Shown: piece by piece, positions 17,091 through 27,279 of the stretch
How positions within the stretch are numbered: the first letter of the stretch is position 1
Layout of the letters: the number at the start of each line of letters is the position of its first letter
NCBI GenBank assembly: GCA_001796355.1
Contig: MGMG01000090.1
Location: 16,092-80,091 of the forward strand
DNA length: 64,000 bases
Direction of reading: 5' to 3'
From: Chloroflexi bacterium GWB2_54_36
Lineage (GTDB): Bacteria > Chloroflexota > Anaerolineae > Anaerolineales > Anaerolineaceae
Position numbers and translations under genes: made by a program
Notes under the pieces: generated by a model
What the model saw: only the letters and a program-made list of their open reading frames with translations
Told to the model about the DNA's origin: nothing
Database searches by the model: none

Positions 17091-17945
17091 ATGGCAAGAA
17101 AAAGCGGTCTGGGTAAGGGGTTAGACGCATTAATTCCGGGCGGGGAGAGCAGCACGCCGGACGGCGGTACGCTCTTTCTGGATGTAGATCAGATTTCCCC
17201 CAATCCATCTCAGCCGCGCCAGGATATGCCGCCGGAAAGCCTGACCGAATTAGCTGCCTCGATCCGCGAGCATGGCATTCTGCAGCCGTTGATCGTCAGC
17301 CAGGGGGCGGACGCCGACCAATATATCTTGATCGCCGGCGAGCGCCGCCTGCGGGCTGCCCGTTCGATCGGGTTGAAGACTGTGCCGGTGGTTTTGCGCC
17401 AGGCCACCAACCAGCAGCGTCTTGAACTGGCACTGATCGAAAACATCCAGCGCACCGACCTGGCGCCGTTGGACACTGCCGAGGCCTACCGTCAACTGGC
17501 CGATGAATTTGGCCTGTCCCACGATGAGATCGCTGAACGGGTTGGCAAGAGCCGGACAGCGGTAAGCAATACGTTGCGCTTACTGCGCCTACCTGATTCA
17601 GTGCGCATTGCGCTGGTGGAAGAAAAAATTTCCGAAGGTCACGCGCGCGCGCTGCTTGGGCTGGCTACACCGCAGGCTCAGTCAGCGGTGCTGCAAAATG
17701 TGCTGGCCAATGATCTGAGCGTGCGCCAGACCGAAGCTCTGGTTCGCCGCTACAACGGCGAACGGCCGGCAGCAACCAAACGCGCAGAACCTGCCCCGGA
17801 GATCCAGGCGCTGGAAGAACGTCTGCGCGACGGCCTTGGAACGCGCGTCACGCTACGGCACGGTAAAAAAGGCGGCACGCTGGTGATACACTATTATTCC
17901 AACGAAGAACTTGACGGCCTCATTTCGCAGATTCTCCGAGATTGA
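17091..17945 (+). CDS. parB: ParB/Spo0J family partition protein
   Basis: GLGKGLDALIPG, ISPNPSQPRQ, IAGERRLRAARSIG, LALIENIQRTDLAPLDTAEAY. Confidence 0.95.
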   Translation: MARKSGLGKGLDALIPGGESSTPDGGTLFLDVDQISPNPSQPRQDMPPESLTELAASIREHGILQPLIVSQGADADQYILIAGERRLRAARSIGLKTVPVVLRQATNQQRLELALIENIQRTDLAPLDTAEAYRQLADEFGLSHDEIAERVGKSRTAVSNTLRLLRLPDSVRIALVEEKISEGHARALLGLATPQAQSAVLQNVLANDLSVRQTEALVRRYNGERPAATKRAEPAPEIQALEERLRDGLGTRVTLRHGKKGGTLVIHYYSNEELDGLISQILRD

Positions 17946-19531
17946 CCATGCGCATTCTGCACAACATCAATGCCTATACTTTATGGCAGTCCAAGCCTCA
18001 GGCCTCTGCCCTTGCCATACGTGATGGGAAAATATTGGCAGTTGGAAATCAGGAGGATATACTGGCGTTGGCTGACCGGAATACCGAGCGCATCGACTTG
18101 CACGGCGCGACGGTTTGGCCGGGTCTGACCGACTCACACCTGCATTTGCAGTTCTATTCGCTCGGGTTGAAATACGTTGACTGTGAAACCGAATACCTGG
18201 CGGAATGTTTGCGGCGGGTCGCAGCGGCTGCGGTGGTCACTCCGCCCGGTCAATGGGTGCGCGGTCACGGCTGGAATCAGAATGATTGGCCGGAAGGGTT
18301 TGGCACTGCTGCCATGCTCGATGCATTTGCCGCGGACAAACCGGTTTATCTGACTTCCAAATCGCTGCATTCCAGCTGGGCAAACTCCTTCGCGCTGCGG
18401 CTGGCTGGCATCACCGGCAGTACACCCGACCCCGCTGGCGGGGTGATTCAACGCGACTCGGCCGGTAATCCGACCGGCATCCTGTTCGAAAGCGCCATGG
18501 AGCTGTTGGAAGACATTATTCCCTCTCCCTCCGCTGACGATGTCGCCGCTGCCATCCGGAAGGCTCAGCCAGCCCTTTGGAGCATGGGATTGACCGGGGT
18601 GCACGACTTTGACCGCCGCACCAGTTTCATGGCACTGCAATCGCTGGATGCGGCCGGTGAGCTCAAATTGCGCACCGTTAAGAGTATTGCCCTGGAAGAA
18701 TTGAATTATGCAGTCGGGGTTGGCTTAAAAACCGGGTTTGGCAGTGAATTTTTACGCATCGGGTCGGTAAAGCTGTTCGCAGACGGCGCCCTTGGGCCGC
18801 AAACCGCCGCCATGCTGCAATCGTACGAAAACGAACCCGCCAATACCGGGTTGCTCTTTTTGGACGCCGAACAGATCCTGGAGCATGGGCAGTTAGCCGC
18901 AAAAAGCGGCATCAGCCTAGCTATTCATGCCATTGGCGACCGCGCCAATCACGAAGTGCTCAAGGCTTACGCTCAGATGCGCGAGTTGGAAACCCGTGAA
19001 AACCGCCCGCACTTACGCCACCGCATCGAGCATGTTCAGGTGTTGCACCAGGATCACCTCAAATTGCTGGCTGCCAACCAGATCATCGCCTCCATGCAGC
19101 CCATCCATACGACCTCGGACATGGACACGGCTGACCGCCACTGGGGATCGCGCTCCCGCTATGCCTATGCTTTCAAGACCTTGCGGAACGCCGGCACCCG
19201 CCTGATCTTTGGCTCCGACGCCCCGGTGGAATCACCCAATCCATTCTGGGGGATCCACGCTGCAGTCACCCGGCAGCGCCATTCCGGCTACCCGTCTGCG
19301 GATGGTTGGAATACGCAGGAACGCATCACCCTGCGGCAAGCGTTGGAAAGCTACACCGTCCACCCAGCCTTTGCCGCCGGCTGGGAGGACTGCATAGGGG
19401 CGCTGGCGCCCGGTTACCATGCGGATTTGATCATTCTCCCGACTGACCCCTTTAAAATGGAGCCTGCTGAGCTTTATACTGTCAAACCGGAGCGCGTGAT
19501 GGTCGGCGGGCAATGGGTTTTGGGTGTTTAA
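17942..19531 (+). CDS. Amidohydrolase family protein (YtcJ-like)
   Basis: GATVWPGLTDSHLHL, HAIGDRANHEVL, RIEHVQVLH, FGSDAPVESPNPFWGIHAAVTR. Confidence 0.9.
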   Translation: MTMRILHNINAYTLWQSKPQASALAIRDGKILAVGNQEDILALADRNTERIDLHGATVWPGLTDSHLHLQFYSLGLKYVDCETEYLAECLRRVAAAAVVTPPGQWVRGHGWNQNDWPEGFGTAAMLDAFAADKPVYLTSKSLHSSWANSFALRLAGITGSTPDPAGGVIQRDSAGNPTGILFESAMELLEDIIPSPSADDVAAAIRKAQPALWSMGLTGVHDFDRRTSFMALQSLDAAGELKLRTVKSIALEELNYAVGVGLKTGFGSEFLRIGSVKLFADGALGPQTAAMLQSYENEPANTGLLFLDAEQILEHGQLAAKSGISLAIHAIGDRANHEVLKAYAQMRELETRENRPHLRHRIEHVQVLHQDHLKLLAANQIIASMQPIHTTSDMDTADRHWGSRSRYAYAFKTLRNAGTRLIFGSDAPVESPNPFWGIHAAVTRQRHSGYPSADGWNTQERITLRQALESYTVHPAFAAGWEDCIGALAPGYHADLIILPTDPFKMEPAELYTVKPERVMVGGQWVLGV

Positions 19532-19544
19532 TATCTGAATAACC

Positions 19545-20573
19545 ATGGACCACGTACAACCGCTTACCCCTGAAGTTCTTGTCCCACGGCTTGGGGATTA
19601 TCTCATCGAGCGCCAGTTGATCACTCCCAAGCAGTTGGCTTATGCGCTGCAGCAGCAGGTTGCCATCCGCAATAACCAGCAAACCGTCCCGCTCATTGGT
19701 GAATTGCTGGTGGAGCTTGGCATCCTCAAACGCAGCGCGCTCGATCAGGCAATCACCGAACAAGTGCTTCAATTACGCTATGCATTGAAAGAAAACAACC
19801 GGCAATTGGAACGGCGCGTACAGGAACGCACCGTTGAACTCGAACGGGCGTTAGTCCGTCTGTCAGAGTTGAATCAGCTCAAAAGCAACTTCCTGGCAAA
19901 TATCTCGCATGAATTGCGCACGCCGCTCACACATCTTCAGGGGTATATCGAGTTAATACAGACCGGCGACCTCGGTCCATTGACCCACGGTCAGGTAAAC
20001 GCTCTCGATACCATTCAGCGTTCAACGGACCGGTTGAGCCGGTTGATCGAAGATTTGATCCTGTTTGCAACTTCAGAAAAGACTGAAATACCCGTGCTGC
20101 AAGACCCAACCGATCTCAACATATTGTGCACGGATGTGATCAACCAGATGCAGCCCAAGGCACGGGATCAAAAGTTGCAACTGATATTGAAAATCTGCGC
20201 CGATGGCGCAATGGCGTATGCTGATCGCGAGAAAATTGGCTGGGTGGTCCATCAATTCCTCGACAACGCGGTGAAGTTCACGCCGCCGGGGGGCGTCGTT
20301 ACCCTGGAACTGATCCCGGACGAATTGCATTTCACCGTAAAAGTCAGCGATAGTGGAATTGGCATTCAGCCTACGCGGTTGGGCGAGATTTTCGAGCCAT
20401 TCCATCAGCTAGACGGCTCTTCGACCCGCAGATACGGCGGCACCGGCTTGGGATTGGCTCTGGCGCAGAAAATCGTGGAAGCGCACGACTCCACCATCCA
20501 GGTGATATCCGAACTAAGCAAAGGCAGCCAATTTTCGTTCGAACTGAAGAAAGTGCTGGAGGGGAATTCATGA
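19545..20573 (+). CDS. Sensor histidine kinase with N-terminal MshEN/PilB-N-like domain
   Basis: RLGDYLIERQLITPKQLAYALQQQ...IGELLVELGILKRSALDQAITEQ repeat pair; HisKA NISHELRTPLTHLQGYIEL; HATPase DNAVKFTPPGG, DSGIGI, GGTGLGLALAQKIVEAH. Confidence 0.85.
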   Translation: MDHVQPLTPEVLVPRLGDYLIERQLITPKQLAYALQQQVAIRNNQQTVPLIGELLVELGILKRSALDQAITEQVLQLRYALKENNRQLERRVQERTVELERALVRLSELNQLKSNFLANISHELRTPLTHLQGYIELIQTGDLGPLTHGQVNALDTIQRSTDRLSRLIEDLILFATSEKTEIPVLQDPTDLNILCTDVINQMQPKARDQKLQLILKICADGAMAYADREKIGWVVHQFLDNAVKFTPPGGVVTLELIPDELHFTVKVSDSGIGIQPTRLGEIFEPFHQLDGSSTRRYGGTGLGLALAQKIVEAHDSTIQVISELSKGSQFSFELKKVLEGNS

Positions 20574-21793
20574 AGACTGCAACTCATGTTCCTACAAGAA
20601 TTTTTCCGCCTGTCGATGTCACTTTCCTGTATTTGATCAATAAAATTCTTAGCGGCGTGGAGAACCTGCATGACGCAATGAACGCGTTGGTGCCGGTCAT
20701 TCGAGACTACTTTATTTTCGACAATGTTGTGGTATTTTTGGTCGATCCGATGACCCTCAATCTTGACGTCGTCTATGCCCGGGCTACCGGACGCGGCAAA
20801 TCCGCAGAGGCCGACGTCGCCTGGGGTGAAATTATCGGCAGCCAGGTCATCGATTCCAGGCAGGTCATTTTACAGGAACCGCAAGACTCAGCCCAGATTG
20901 ACAGGCTGCACCGGCCGTTTACACTGGGCGTGCCGCTCATTTCACATGCCGAGACGTTGGGAGCCATTATTTTTATCCGCTTTGGCAGCCCGCAGTACAC
21001 CCCTGACCAAATTGCCTTTGCCGAGTATCTGGCAGACCAACTGGCAGTGGTCGCCGCGCGTGAAAATCTCATACGTGAGAACAAACGCCTCGAATTCCAG
21101 TACCGCGCATTCCAGGTGCAGGAAGATTTCATCTCCACCCTCTCACATGAATTACGCACCCCGTTGGGGTTTATCAAAGGCTATACCACCACCCTGCTGC
21201 GCACGGATGCCACCTGGGATGAGCAGGCCAAAGAAGAATTTCTGACCATCATCGACCATGAAACCGACCGGATGCAAGACCTGATCAGCAATTTGCTCGA
21301 TTCAGCCAAGCTGCAATCCGGTCAAATGATCATGGATCTCCAGGTTGTGCGGCTGGACGCTTTGATCAAGGATGTCATCTTGCGTTCCAAGCTGCATCAT
21401 CCCGCATTGGATATCCAGGTGGAAATTACTGAACCAATCAAGCCTATTCAGGCAGATCCGCGCCGCCTGGCCCAAACGCTGGAAAATCTGATCAGCAATG
21501 CGGTCAAATACGCGCCTGGGGCGCCGGTAAAGGTAAAGATTGCTGAATTATCCGATGGAGTCCGAATCGAGGTCAGTGACACCGGCCCAGGGATTCCTGA
21601 AAAGTACCAGGCTAAGATCTTTGATCGCTTTTTCCGCATCCAGGGCTCACAACAGACCACCCGCGGAACAGGCCTAGGGTTGTTTATATGTAAGCAAATT
21701 ATACAGGCGCATAATGGCAAAATCGACCTCGTTTCCCGGGTAGGAGAAGGTAGTACTTTTAGCATTTACCTTCCCGAACGGGTGGAAAATTAG
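20570..21793 (+). CDS. GAF-domain sensor histidine kinase
   Basis: GAF-like N-terminus; STLSHELRTPLGFIKGYTTTLL; NLISNAVKYAPG; DTGPGIP; RGTGLGLFICKQI. Confidence 0.92.
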   Translation: MKTATHVPTRIFPPVDVTFLYLINKILSGVENLHDAMNALVPVIRDYFIFDNVVVFLVDPMTLNLDVVYARATGRGKSAEADVAWGEIIGSQVIDSRQVILQEPQDSAQIDRLHRPFTLGVPLISHAETLGAIIFIRFGSPQYTPDQIAFAEYLADQLAVVAARENLIRENKRLEFQYRAFQVQEDFISTLSHELRTPLGFIKGYTTTLLRTDATWDEQAKEEFLTIIDHETDRMQDLISNLLDSAKLQSGQMIMDLQVVRLDALIKDVILRSKLHHPALDIQVEITEPIKPIQADPRRLAQTLENLISNAVKYAPGAPVKVKIAELSDGVRIEVSDTGPGIPEKYQAKIFDRFFRIQGSQQTTRGTGLGLFICKQIIQAHNGKIDLVSRVGEGSTFSIYLPERVEN

Positions 21794-21817
21794 GCATTGT
21801 TTTAGGAGGGAAACATC

Positions 21818-22537
21818 ATGAGTACCCGGATATTAGTTGTCGATGACGAACAGTTGTACCGCCACTTGCTCAAAGTGAATCTGGAAACGGAAGGCTACGA
21901 AGTCAGCGCCGCCAACGATGGAGAACAAGCTTTGGAAATGGTTACCAGCCGACAACCTGACCTGGTTATTCTGGATGTGGCCATGCCGCGGTTGGACGGG
22001 TTTGAAACTTGCGAGCGCATCCGCCAATTCTCGGACGTTCCAGTTATTATGTTGACCGCACGCGGTGAGGAGCAGGATCGGGTGCATGGGCTGAACGTCG
22101 GAGCGGACGATTATGTCCTGAAACCCTTTTCAGCCACGGAATTGGTTGCACGGGTTAGGGCAGTCCTCCGCCGCGCAAAGTCCAACCAGCAAATGATCCA
22201 TAAACGCTATTTTGCTCATTTGAATTTGCGAATCGATTTTGCGCGCGCTGAAGTCTGGCGCGGCGAGCATCCCGTGTACCTCTCCGCAACCGAATACCGT
22301 CTTCTCATCCAGTTCGCGCAACATGCCGGGCGCATCCTTTCCGCCGAAGAGCTGCTCACTGCCGTCTGGGGTGAATCCTATCGCGAAGATAAAGAGATTT
22401 TATGGGTTTCCATTGCGCGCTTGCGCCAAAAGCTGGAAGAAGACCCGCATACCCCCCTGCACATCGTCACCCGATCTGGCCTGGGCTATATGATGCCCTC
22501 CAGCGATACCAGCAGTATTGATGAGAAAGGATCGTAA
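21818..22537 (+). CDS. OmpR/PhoB-family response regulator
   Basis: ILVVDDEQLYRHLLKVNLETEGYEV, VILDVAMPRLDGFETC, wHTH domain LSATEYRLLIQFAQHAGRILSAEELLTAVWG. Confidence 0.95.
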   Translation: MSTRILVVDDEQLYRHLLKVNLETEGYEVSAANDGEQALEMVTSRQPDLVILDVAMPRLDGFETCERIRQFSDVPVIMLTARGEEQDRVHGLNVGADDYVLKPFSATELVARVRAVLRRAKSNQQMIHKRYFAHLNLRIDFARAEVWRGEHPVYLSATEYRLLIQFAQHAGRILSAEELLTAVWGESYREDKEILWVSIARLRQKLEEDPHTPLHIVTRSGLGYMMPSSDTSSIDEKGS

Positions 22538-22543
22538 GATTAC

Positions 22544-22846
22544 ATGTTCGATACATTTGAGGGCAAAGGTAAAATTTATACCCAGGTGATTACTAAATCG
22601 CCGATTAAGGTTATCATGCAGACCACCATGCACCAAATCCATGGCATGATGCATGTTCGGGTGGGCGATCGGGTGAAAGATGAGTTAGATACGGCAGATC
22701 ATTTTTTGGCAGTGACAGATGCAGAATTATTTGATATTTCTGGTGCGAATCTTATGTTTAAGACCAACTTTTTGGCTGTAAACCTCAATCAAATAATCTG
22801 GGTCATCCCTGAGAAGGAACTGATTCATGAGGAGTTGGTAGAGTAA
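22544..22846 (+). CDS. Small conserved protein (possibly DUF6812-like)
   Basis: 100-aa ORF tightly packed between response regulator and CpaF; GKGKIYTQVITKSPIKVIMQTT...HVRVGDRVKDEL...FLAVTDAELFD; family assignment from memory. Confidence 0.65.
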   Translation: MFDTFEGKGKIYTQVITKSPIKVIMQTTMHQIHGMMHVRVGDRVKDELDTADHFLAVTDAELFDISGANLMFKTNFLAVNLNQIIWVIPEKELIHEELVE

Positions 22847-24165
22847 TGGCCGCCCCGCTACCTACACAACCGCGTGTAATCAACCTGCAAAACCTGAAGA
22901 CCCATCTGCTTCAGGAAATCACCCGGGAACTGGAGAGCGGACCGCAGTTGAGCGCGGATCGTAAGGGCGAAATCATTTTAATGATTCAAAAAGCCTTTGC
23001 GGAGCTGAAATACAATTTCCCCACTCCATTGAAAGATCAAGTTACCCGGGAAATTCTGGATGAATTGCTTGGTTTTGGACCGATCCAGCCGTTACTCGAT
23101 GATCCTGATATTTCCGAAATCATGGTGAACGGCCATAGCAAGGTCTATATCGAACGCAAAGGCAAAATTATCAAGACGGATATCACTTTCCCCAACGACG
23201 AGGCGGTCCTGCGTACCATCGATAAAATCATCCTCCCATTGGGGCGGCGCATCGACGCCGACAGCCCAACGGTTGACGCCCGCCTGCCGGATGGTTCCCG
23301 CGTCAATGCGGTTATTATGCCCGTTGCGATTGACGGCCCCTGCATCACAATCCGTAAATTCCAAAAAGACAAGCTAACCATGGAACAGCTTATCGAACTG
23401 GGTACCGTTTCTAAGACGATGGCGGAATTTATGCGAGTTTGCGTGCTCTCCCGGTTGAATATCATCATCTCGGGCGGCACGGGTTCTGGCAAGACTACCT
23501 TGCTCAATATCCTCTCTGGCTTTATCTCCGAAAATGATCGCATCGTCACGATCGAAGATGCGGCTGAACTCAAGCTGCAACAAGATCATGTTGTCCGTAT
23601 GGAAACCAAAACCGCCAACTCTGATGGCAAAGGAGCGGTAACCATTCGCGATCTCGTGCGTAACTCCCTCCGCATGCGGCCCGACCGGATTGTGGTTGGT
23701 GAAGTGCGTGGCGGCGAAGCGCTGGACATGCTCCAGGCTATGAACACCGGTCATGACGGTTCGTTGACCACATTGCACGCCAATTCACCCCGCGACGCCC
23801 TCTCACGCCTTGAAACACTGGTGTTGATGTCCGGCATGGACCTACCGCTGAAGGTGGTTCGTGAGCAAGCCGCAGCAGCGGTGGATCTGATCATCCAGCA
23901 ATCCCGTTTGAAGGACGGCTCACGCAAGATCACCTCCATCACCGAAATCGCCGGCATGGAAGGCGATACGGTTGTGATGACAGATATTTTCAAATTCCAG
24001 CAGACCGGTGTGGATGAGGACGGGAAGGTCATAGGCGAATTAAAGCCGACCGGCATTCGTCCTTTGTTCTACCCGCGGATCGAGGTGGCCGGGTTCAAAC
24101 TTGGGCCGGAAGTCTTTGGCGCAAATATTGGCGCCATGCTCAATCCACAGTCTCGCGGGCGATAA
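22846..24165 (+). CDS. CpaF/TadA-family secretion ATPase
   Basis: [94 protein letters not shown]. Confidence 0.95.
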   Translation: MAAPLPTQPRVINLQNLKTHLLQEITRELESGPQLSADRKGEIILMIQKAFAELKYNFPTPLKDQVTREILDELLGFGPIQPLLDDPDISEIMVNGHSKVYIERKGKIIKTDITFPNDEAVLRTIDKIILPLGRRIDADSPTVDARLPDGSRVNAVIMPVAIDGPCITIRKFQKDKLTMEQLIELGTVSKTMAEFMRVCVLSRLNIIISGGTGSGKTTLLNILSGFISENDRIVTIEDAAELKLQQDHVVRMETKTANSDGKGAVTIRDLVRNSLRMRPDRIVVGEVRGGEALDMLQAMNTGHDGSLTTLHANSPRDALSRLETLVLMSGMDLPLKVVREQAAAAVDLIIQQSRLKDGSRKITSITEIAGMEGDTVVMTDIFKFQQTGVDEDGKVIGELKPTGIRPLFYPRIEVAGFKLGPEVFGANIGAMLNPQSRGR

Positions 24166-24180
24166 CCATTGGACCGGAAC

Positions 24181-24198
24181 CTGCAACTTTAGTTGCAG
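24181..24198. promoter_or_regulatory. Operator-like inverted repeat upstream of -10 box
   Basis: ctgcaact-tt-agttgcag perfect 8-bp arms; tataat at 24204-24209. Confidence 0.55.
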
Positions 24199-24261
24199 AA
24201 TGCTATAATACTGTCAGACATCTATCTTGAATTTAGGAAGATTCCGAGCGGGGAGGACCTT

Positions 24262-24942
24262 ATGGCAACCTACCAACAACATATCCGAGTCAGGTCCCGT
24301 AAACTAGGACTGTTGATTTATGACGCCCGCATTAGCCGCTCACGCAAAGTGGAATCATGCGCTAAAGCCATGGGACTGTCCGTGGAGGGTTATCAATCAA
24401 TCGAAGCCGGCGAGTCTGCCCCGACTCTGCCACAATTGGAATCCCTGGCTTTCTTCCTGGATGTACCCCTGGAGCATTTTTGGGGTAACCAGGCGCTTTC
24501 TACTCTGGCGTCCCCTGACCCGGTTGAACAGCCTATTCAGTTGAAAGAAATTCGACAGCGCATTATCGGCACCCGCCTGCGGATAGCCCGTTCTACCCTC
24601 AACCTCTCCGTATCCGAGCTGTCGTTCAAGACTAATATCCCGGTTGAAAAGATCCAGCGCTATGAAATGGGTCAGCAAGCCATTCCGCTCCCCGATTTGG
24701 AACTTCTGGCAAGCACACTGGAAATTCGCAATGATGAACTATTCGACCAGCGCGGAATGATCGGAAAATGGCGCTCGGATAAGGCAACCGCCCAAAACAT
24801 CATGGATCTGCCGCCCGAAGTGCGGGCTTTCGTCAGCAAGCCGGTCAATTTGCCTTATCTCGAACTGGCCATGCGCCTGTCGGACCTCTCGGCTGAAAAG
24901 CTGCGCGGGGTGGCAGAGGGTTTGCTCGAAATCACCTACTAA
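24262..24942 (+). CDS. Protein with two XRE-type HTH domains
   Basis: GGGGAGGacctt-ATG; SRSRKVESCAKAMGLSVEGYQSIEAGESAPTLPQLESLAFFL and RIARSTLNLSVSELSFKTNIPVEKIQRYEMGQQAIPLPDLELLASTL. Confidence 0.85.
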   Translation: MATYQQHIRVRSRKLGLLIYDARISRSRKVESCAKAMGLSVEGYQSIEAGESAPTLPQLESLAFFLDVPLEHFWGNQALSTLASPDPVEQPIQLKEIRQRIIGTRLRIARSTLNLSVSELSFKTNIPVEKIQRYEMGQQAIPLPDLELLASTLEIRNDELFDQRGMIGKWRSDKATAQNIMDLPPEVRAFVSKPVNLPYLELAMRLSDLSAEKLRGVAEGLLEITY

Positions 24943-25511
24943 TGTCAAGCGCTGACGGGTCAGGTATGTTATCCGCTCAAGAATTTGAAAAATTGAATGT
25001 TGCAGCTCAAGCTGCCTACGAGCATAAAAACTACCCGGATGCGGTCCGGTTGTACCAGCAAGCTTTAGGAACCATTAACCCGGTTGAAAAGCCGGCTGCC
25101 CATGCCGAGGCGCGCAATAACCTGTCGGTAGCGTTGTTGAAAGGTGGGAATGCACAGGCTGCGCTGGAGCAGGCCAGCGGCACCGAACACATTTTTGCCG
25201 GTATCCGCGATCCTCAGCGCCAGGCAATTGCGCTTGGCAATATTGCCGCAGCCCTGGTTGAATTGCAGCGCCATGATGAAGGGTTGGAAAAGTATCAATT
25301 ATCCGCAGACCTGTTCAAACAAACCGGCAATGATGAGATGCGCAGCTACGTTCTGCGTGAAATTTCCGTGTTGCAGATGAAACGCGGCAAGCAAGCTGAT
25401 TCTTTGTTCGCCATGGATGCCGCCCTGGCATCTAAAAAGAAGCTCAACTGGTCCGAGTCGATCATCCAAAGCCTTATGCGGATCATCCGGCGGATGATGG
25501 GTTCAAATTGA
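24942..25511 (+). CDS. TPR-repeat protein
   Basis: NVAAQAAYEHKNYPDAVRLYQQALG, IALGNIAAALVELQRHDEGLEKYQLSADLFKQ; start overlaps upstream stop. Confidence 0.75.
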   Translation: MSSADGSGMLSAQEFEKLNVAAQAAYEHKNYPDAVRLYQQALGTINPVEKPAAHAEARNNLSVALLKGGNAQAALEQASGTEHIFAGIRDPQRQAIALGNIAAALVELQRHDEGLEKYQLSADLFKQTGNDEMRSYVLREISVLQMKRGKQADSLFAMDAALASKKKLNWSESIIQSLMRIIRRMMGSN

Positions 25512-25549
25512 CCATTGATATTTTGGTTTACGGGGTGAATTAAGCATAT

Positions 25550-26401
25550 ATGCCAACCCCGGTTGTCCTTCGCCAGGCAACTTCAGCCGATTTCACCCTG
25601 GTAACGAGTTTTCTGGCCACCAGTCCTCGGATGCACCGTCATCTGGACTGGCGTCCTCCAGTGGAATGGCTCGGCAGCCAGCCTTTTTGGGTTGCCGAAG
25701 CCGGTGGCCGATTGCTCGCCGCTTTGGCCATACCGCAGGATCCACCCGGCATCGCCTGGGTGCGAATATTTGCCTGCGCGGTGGGGGTGAGACCAATGGA
25801 TTACTGGGAACAATTGTTAAAATGCTGCCTGGAAGACAACGCTCTGGCAGATCGCCCAATCGTCCCGTCGCTGGCTTTGAGTGACTGGTTCACCACCATT
25901 TTGCTGCGCAGCGGTTTTGTGCACCACCAGGACATTGTTGGATTGGAACGGGAAGTCCAAATAAACAATCCGTTTTTACGACCGAATGCCGACCTGTTTG
26001 TCCGTTTGATGGAACCAGACGACCTGCCGGTGGTGGCCAGCATCGACCAGGCTGCATTCGAACCCATCTGGCAAAATTCGCTGAACCAGGTGCGGCAATC
26101 CTATGAGCAAGCTGCTATTGCCACGGTGGCGGAAAGCGAAAACGAAATTGTGGGTTACCAGGTCACTACTGTGAATATGTTCGCGGCGCATCTGGCCCGT
26201 TTGGCCGTGAAACCCGGGCTGCAGGGCCATCAGGTCGGCACTACTTTGCTTTACGACCTGGTGCAGCGCTGCCGGACAGAACGGCTGTGGCAGATCACCA
26301 TCAACACCCAGGATAATAACCAGGCCTCGCTGGCGTTGTACCGCAAAGTCGGTTTTCAATTAACCGGCGAAGCCTTTCCAGTTTATGTGTATCGCGGCTA
26401 A
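25550..26401 (+). CDS. GNAT-family N-acetyltransferase
   Basis: C-terminal LARLAVKPGLQGHQVGTTLLYDLVQRC...NTQDNNQASLALYRKVGFQLTGE. Confidence 0.88.
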   Translation: MPTPVVLRQATSADFTLVTSFLATSPRMHRHLDWRPPVEWLGSQPFWVAEAGGRLLAALAIPQDPPGIAWVRIFACAVGVRPMDYWEQLLKCCLEDNALADRPIVPSLALSDWFTTILLRSGFVHHQDIVGLEREVQINNPFLRPNADLFVRLMEPDDLPVVASIDQAAFEPIWQNSLNQVRQSYEQAAIATVAESENEIVGYQVTTVNMFAAHLARLAVKPGLQGHQVGTTLLYDLVQRCRTERLWQITINTQDNNQASLALYRKVGFQLTGEAFPVYVYRG

Positions 26402-26524
26402 AATTAGGAAACTCTTATTGTTAATTATAGACAATTACGACTGAATATGGCAAAATTAAACTGTTGAATGTCGTATGATCTTATATGGAAATATTTTGGC
26501 CGCATTTCACTGAGGAGACCTTAA

Positions 26525-27232
26525 ATGGCTAAAACCGCTCAACCCGAAGCCAAGAAAGTAAGCCGGCGTGACGCTTTTCGGGCACAACGCCTGAGTCAGC
26601 AACGCCGCAATCGAGCGATTTGGATCACAATTGCCACAATCGCCGCACTAGCTGTGGCAGCAATTTTAATCATCCCAAACCTGCCGGTCAGCCCGGAAAA
26701 TGTTCAGACGCCGGAACCACGTAACCGTACCCAGGTTCAGGGCACTACAGCCGGCGACCCCAACGCCCCGGTGACGGTTGTCGAGTATTCTGATTTTAAC
26801 TGCGTCCATTGCAAGAATTTTTGGGTCGAATCAGAAGAACAATTGCTCAATGATTATATCGCGACAGGCAAAGTGTATTTCCAATACGTGCCGATGAGCT
26901 TCATCAGCCCAACTTCATTTACTGCTGCCGAAGCTGCCTACTGCGCCATGGATCAGGAAAAATTCTGGGAATACCACGACTACATTTTTGCCAATTTCGG
27001 CGCCGAATTTTCATCGCCGATGCTCAAATCCATTGCCGAGCAGGTCGGATTGGACATGAACGCGTATAACAACTGCTTTAACAGCGGCAAGTATCAATTG
27101 AAAGTTCAGCAGGACTTGCAATCAGCGCAAGGTCAAGGGATTACTTCGACCCCCACCTTTGTTGTCAACGGTGAAAAGACGGATCGCGGCAATCTGTTTG
27201 CGGTAATCGAAAAAGCCCTTAGCGAGAATTAA
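26525..27232 (+). CDS. DsbA-family / thioredoxin-fold membrane-anchored protein
   Basis: TM anchor; GDPNAPVTVVEYSDFNCVHCKNFW; GITSTPTFVVNGEKT. Confidence 0.9.
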   Translation: MAKTAQPEAKKVSRRDAFRAQRLSQQRRNRAIWITIATIAALAVAAILIIPNLPVSPENVQTPEPRNRTQVQGTTAGDPNAPVTVVEYSDFNCVHCKNFWVESEEQLLNDYIATGKVYFQYVPMSFISPTSFTAAEAAYCAMDQEKFWEYHDYIFANFGAEFSSPMLKSIAEQVGLDMNAYNNCFNSGKYQLKVQQDLQSAQGQGITSTPTFVVNGEKTDRGNLFAVIEKALSEN

Positions 27233-27279
27233 TTCGTAGGTAGCTGGAAAGGACCTGGGTTCACCCAGGGCGTGTTAAT

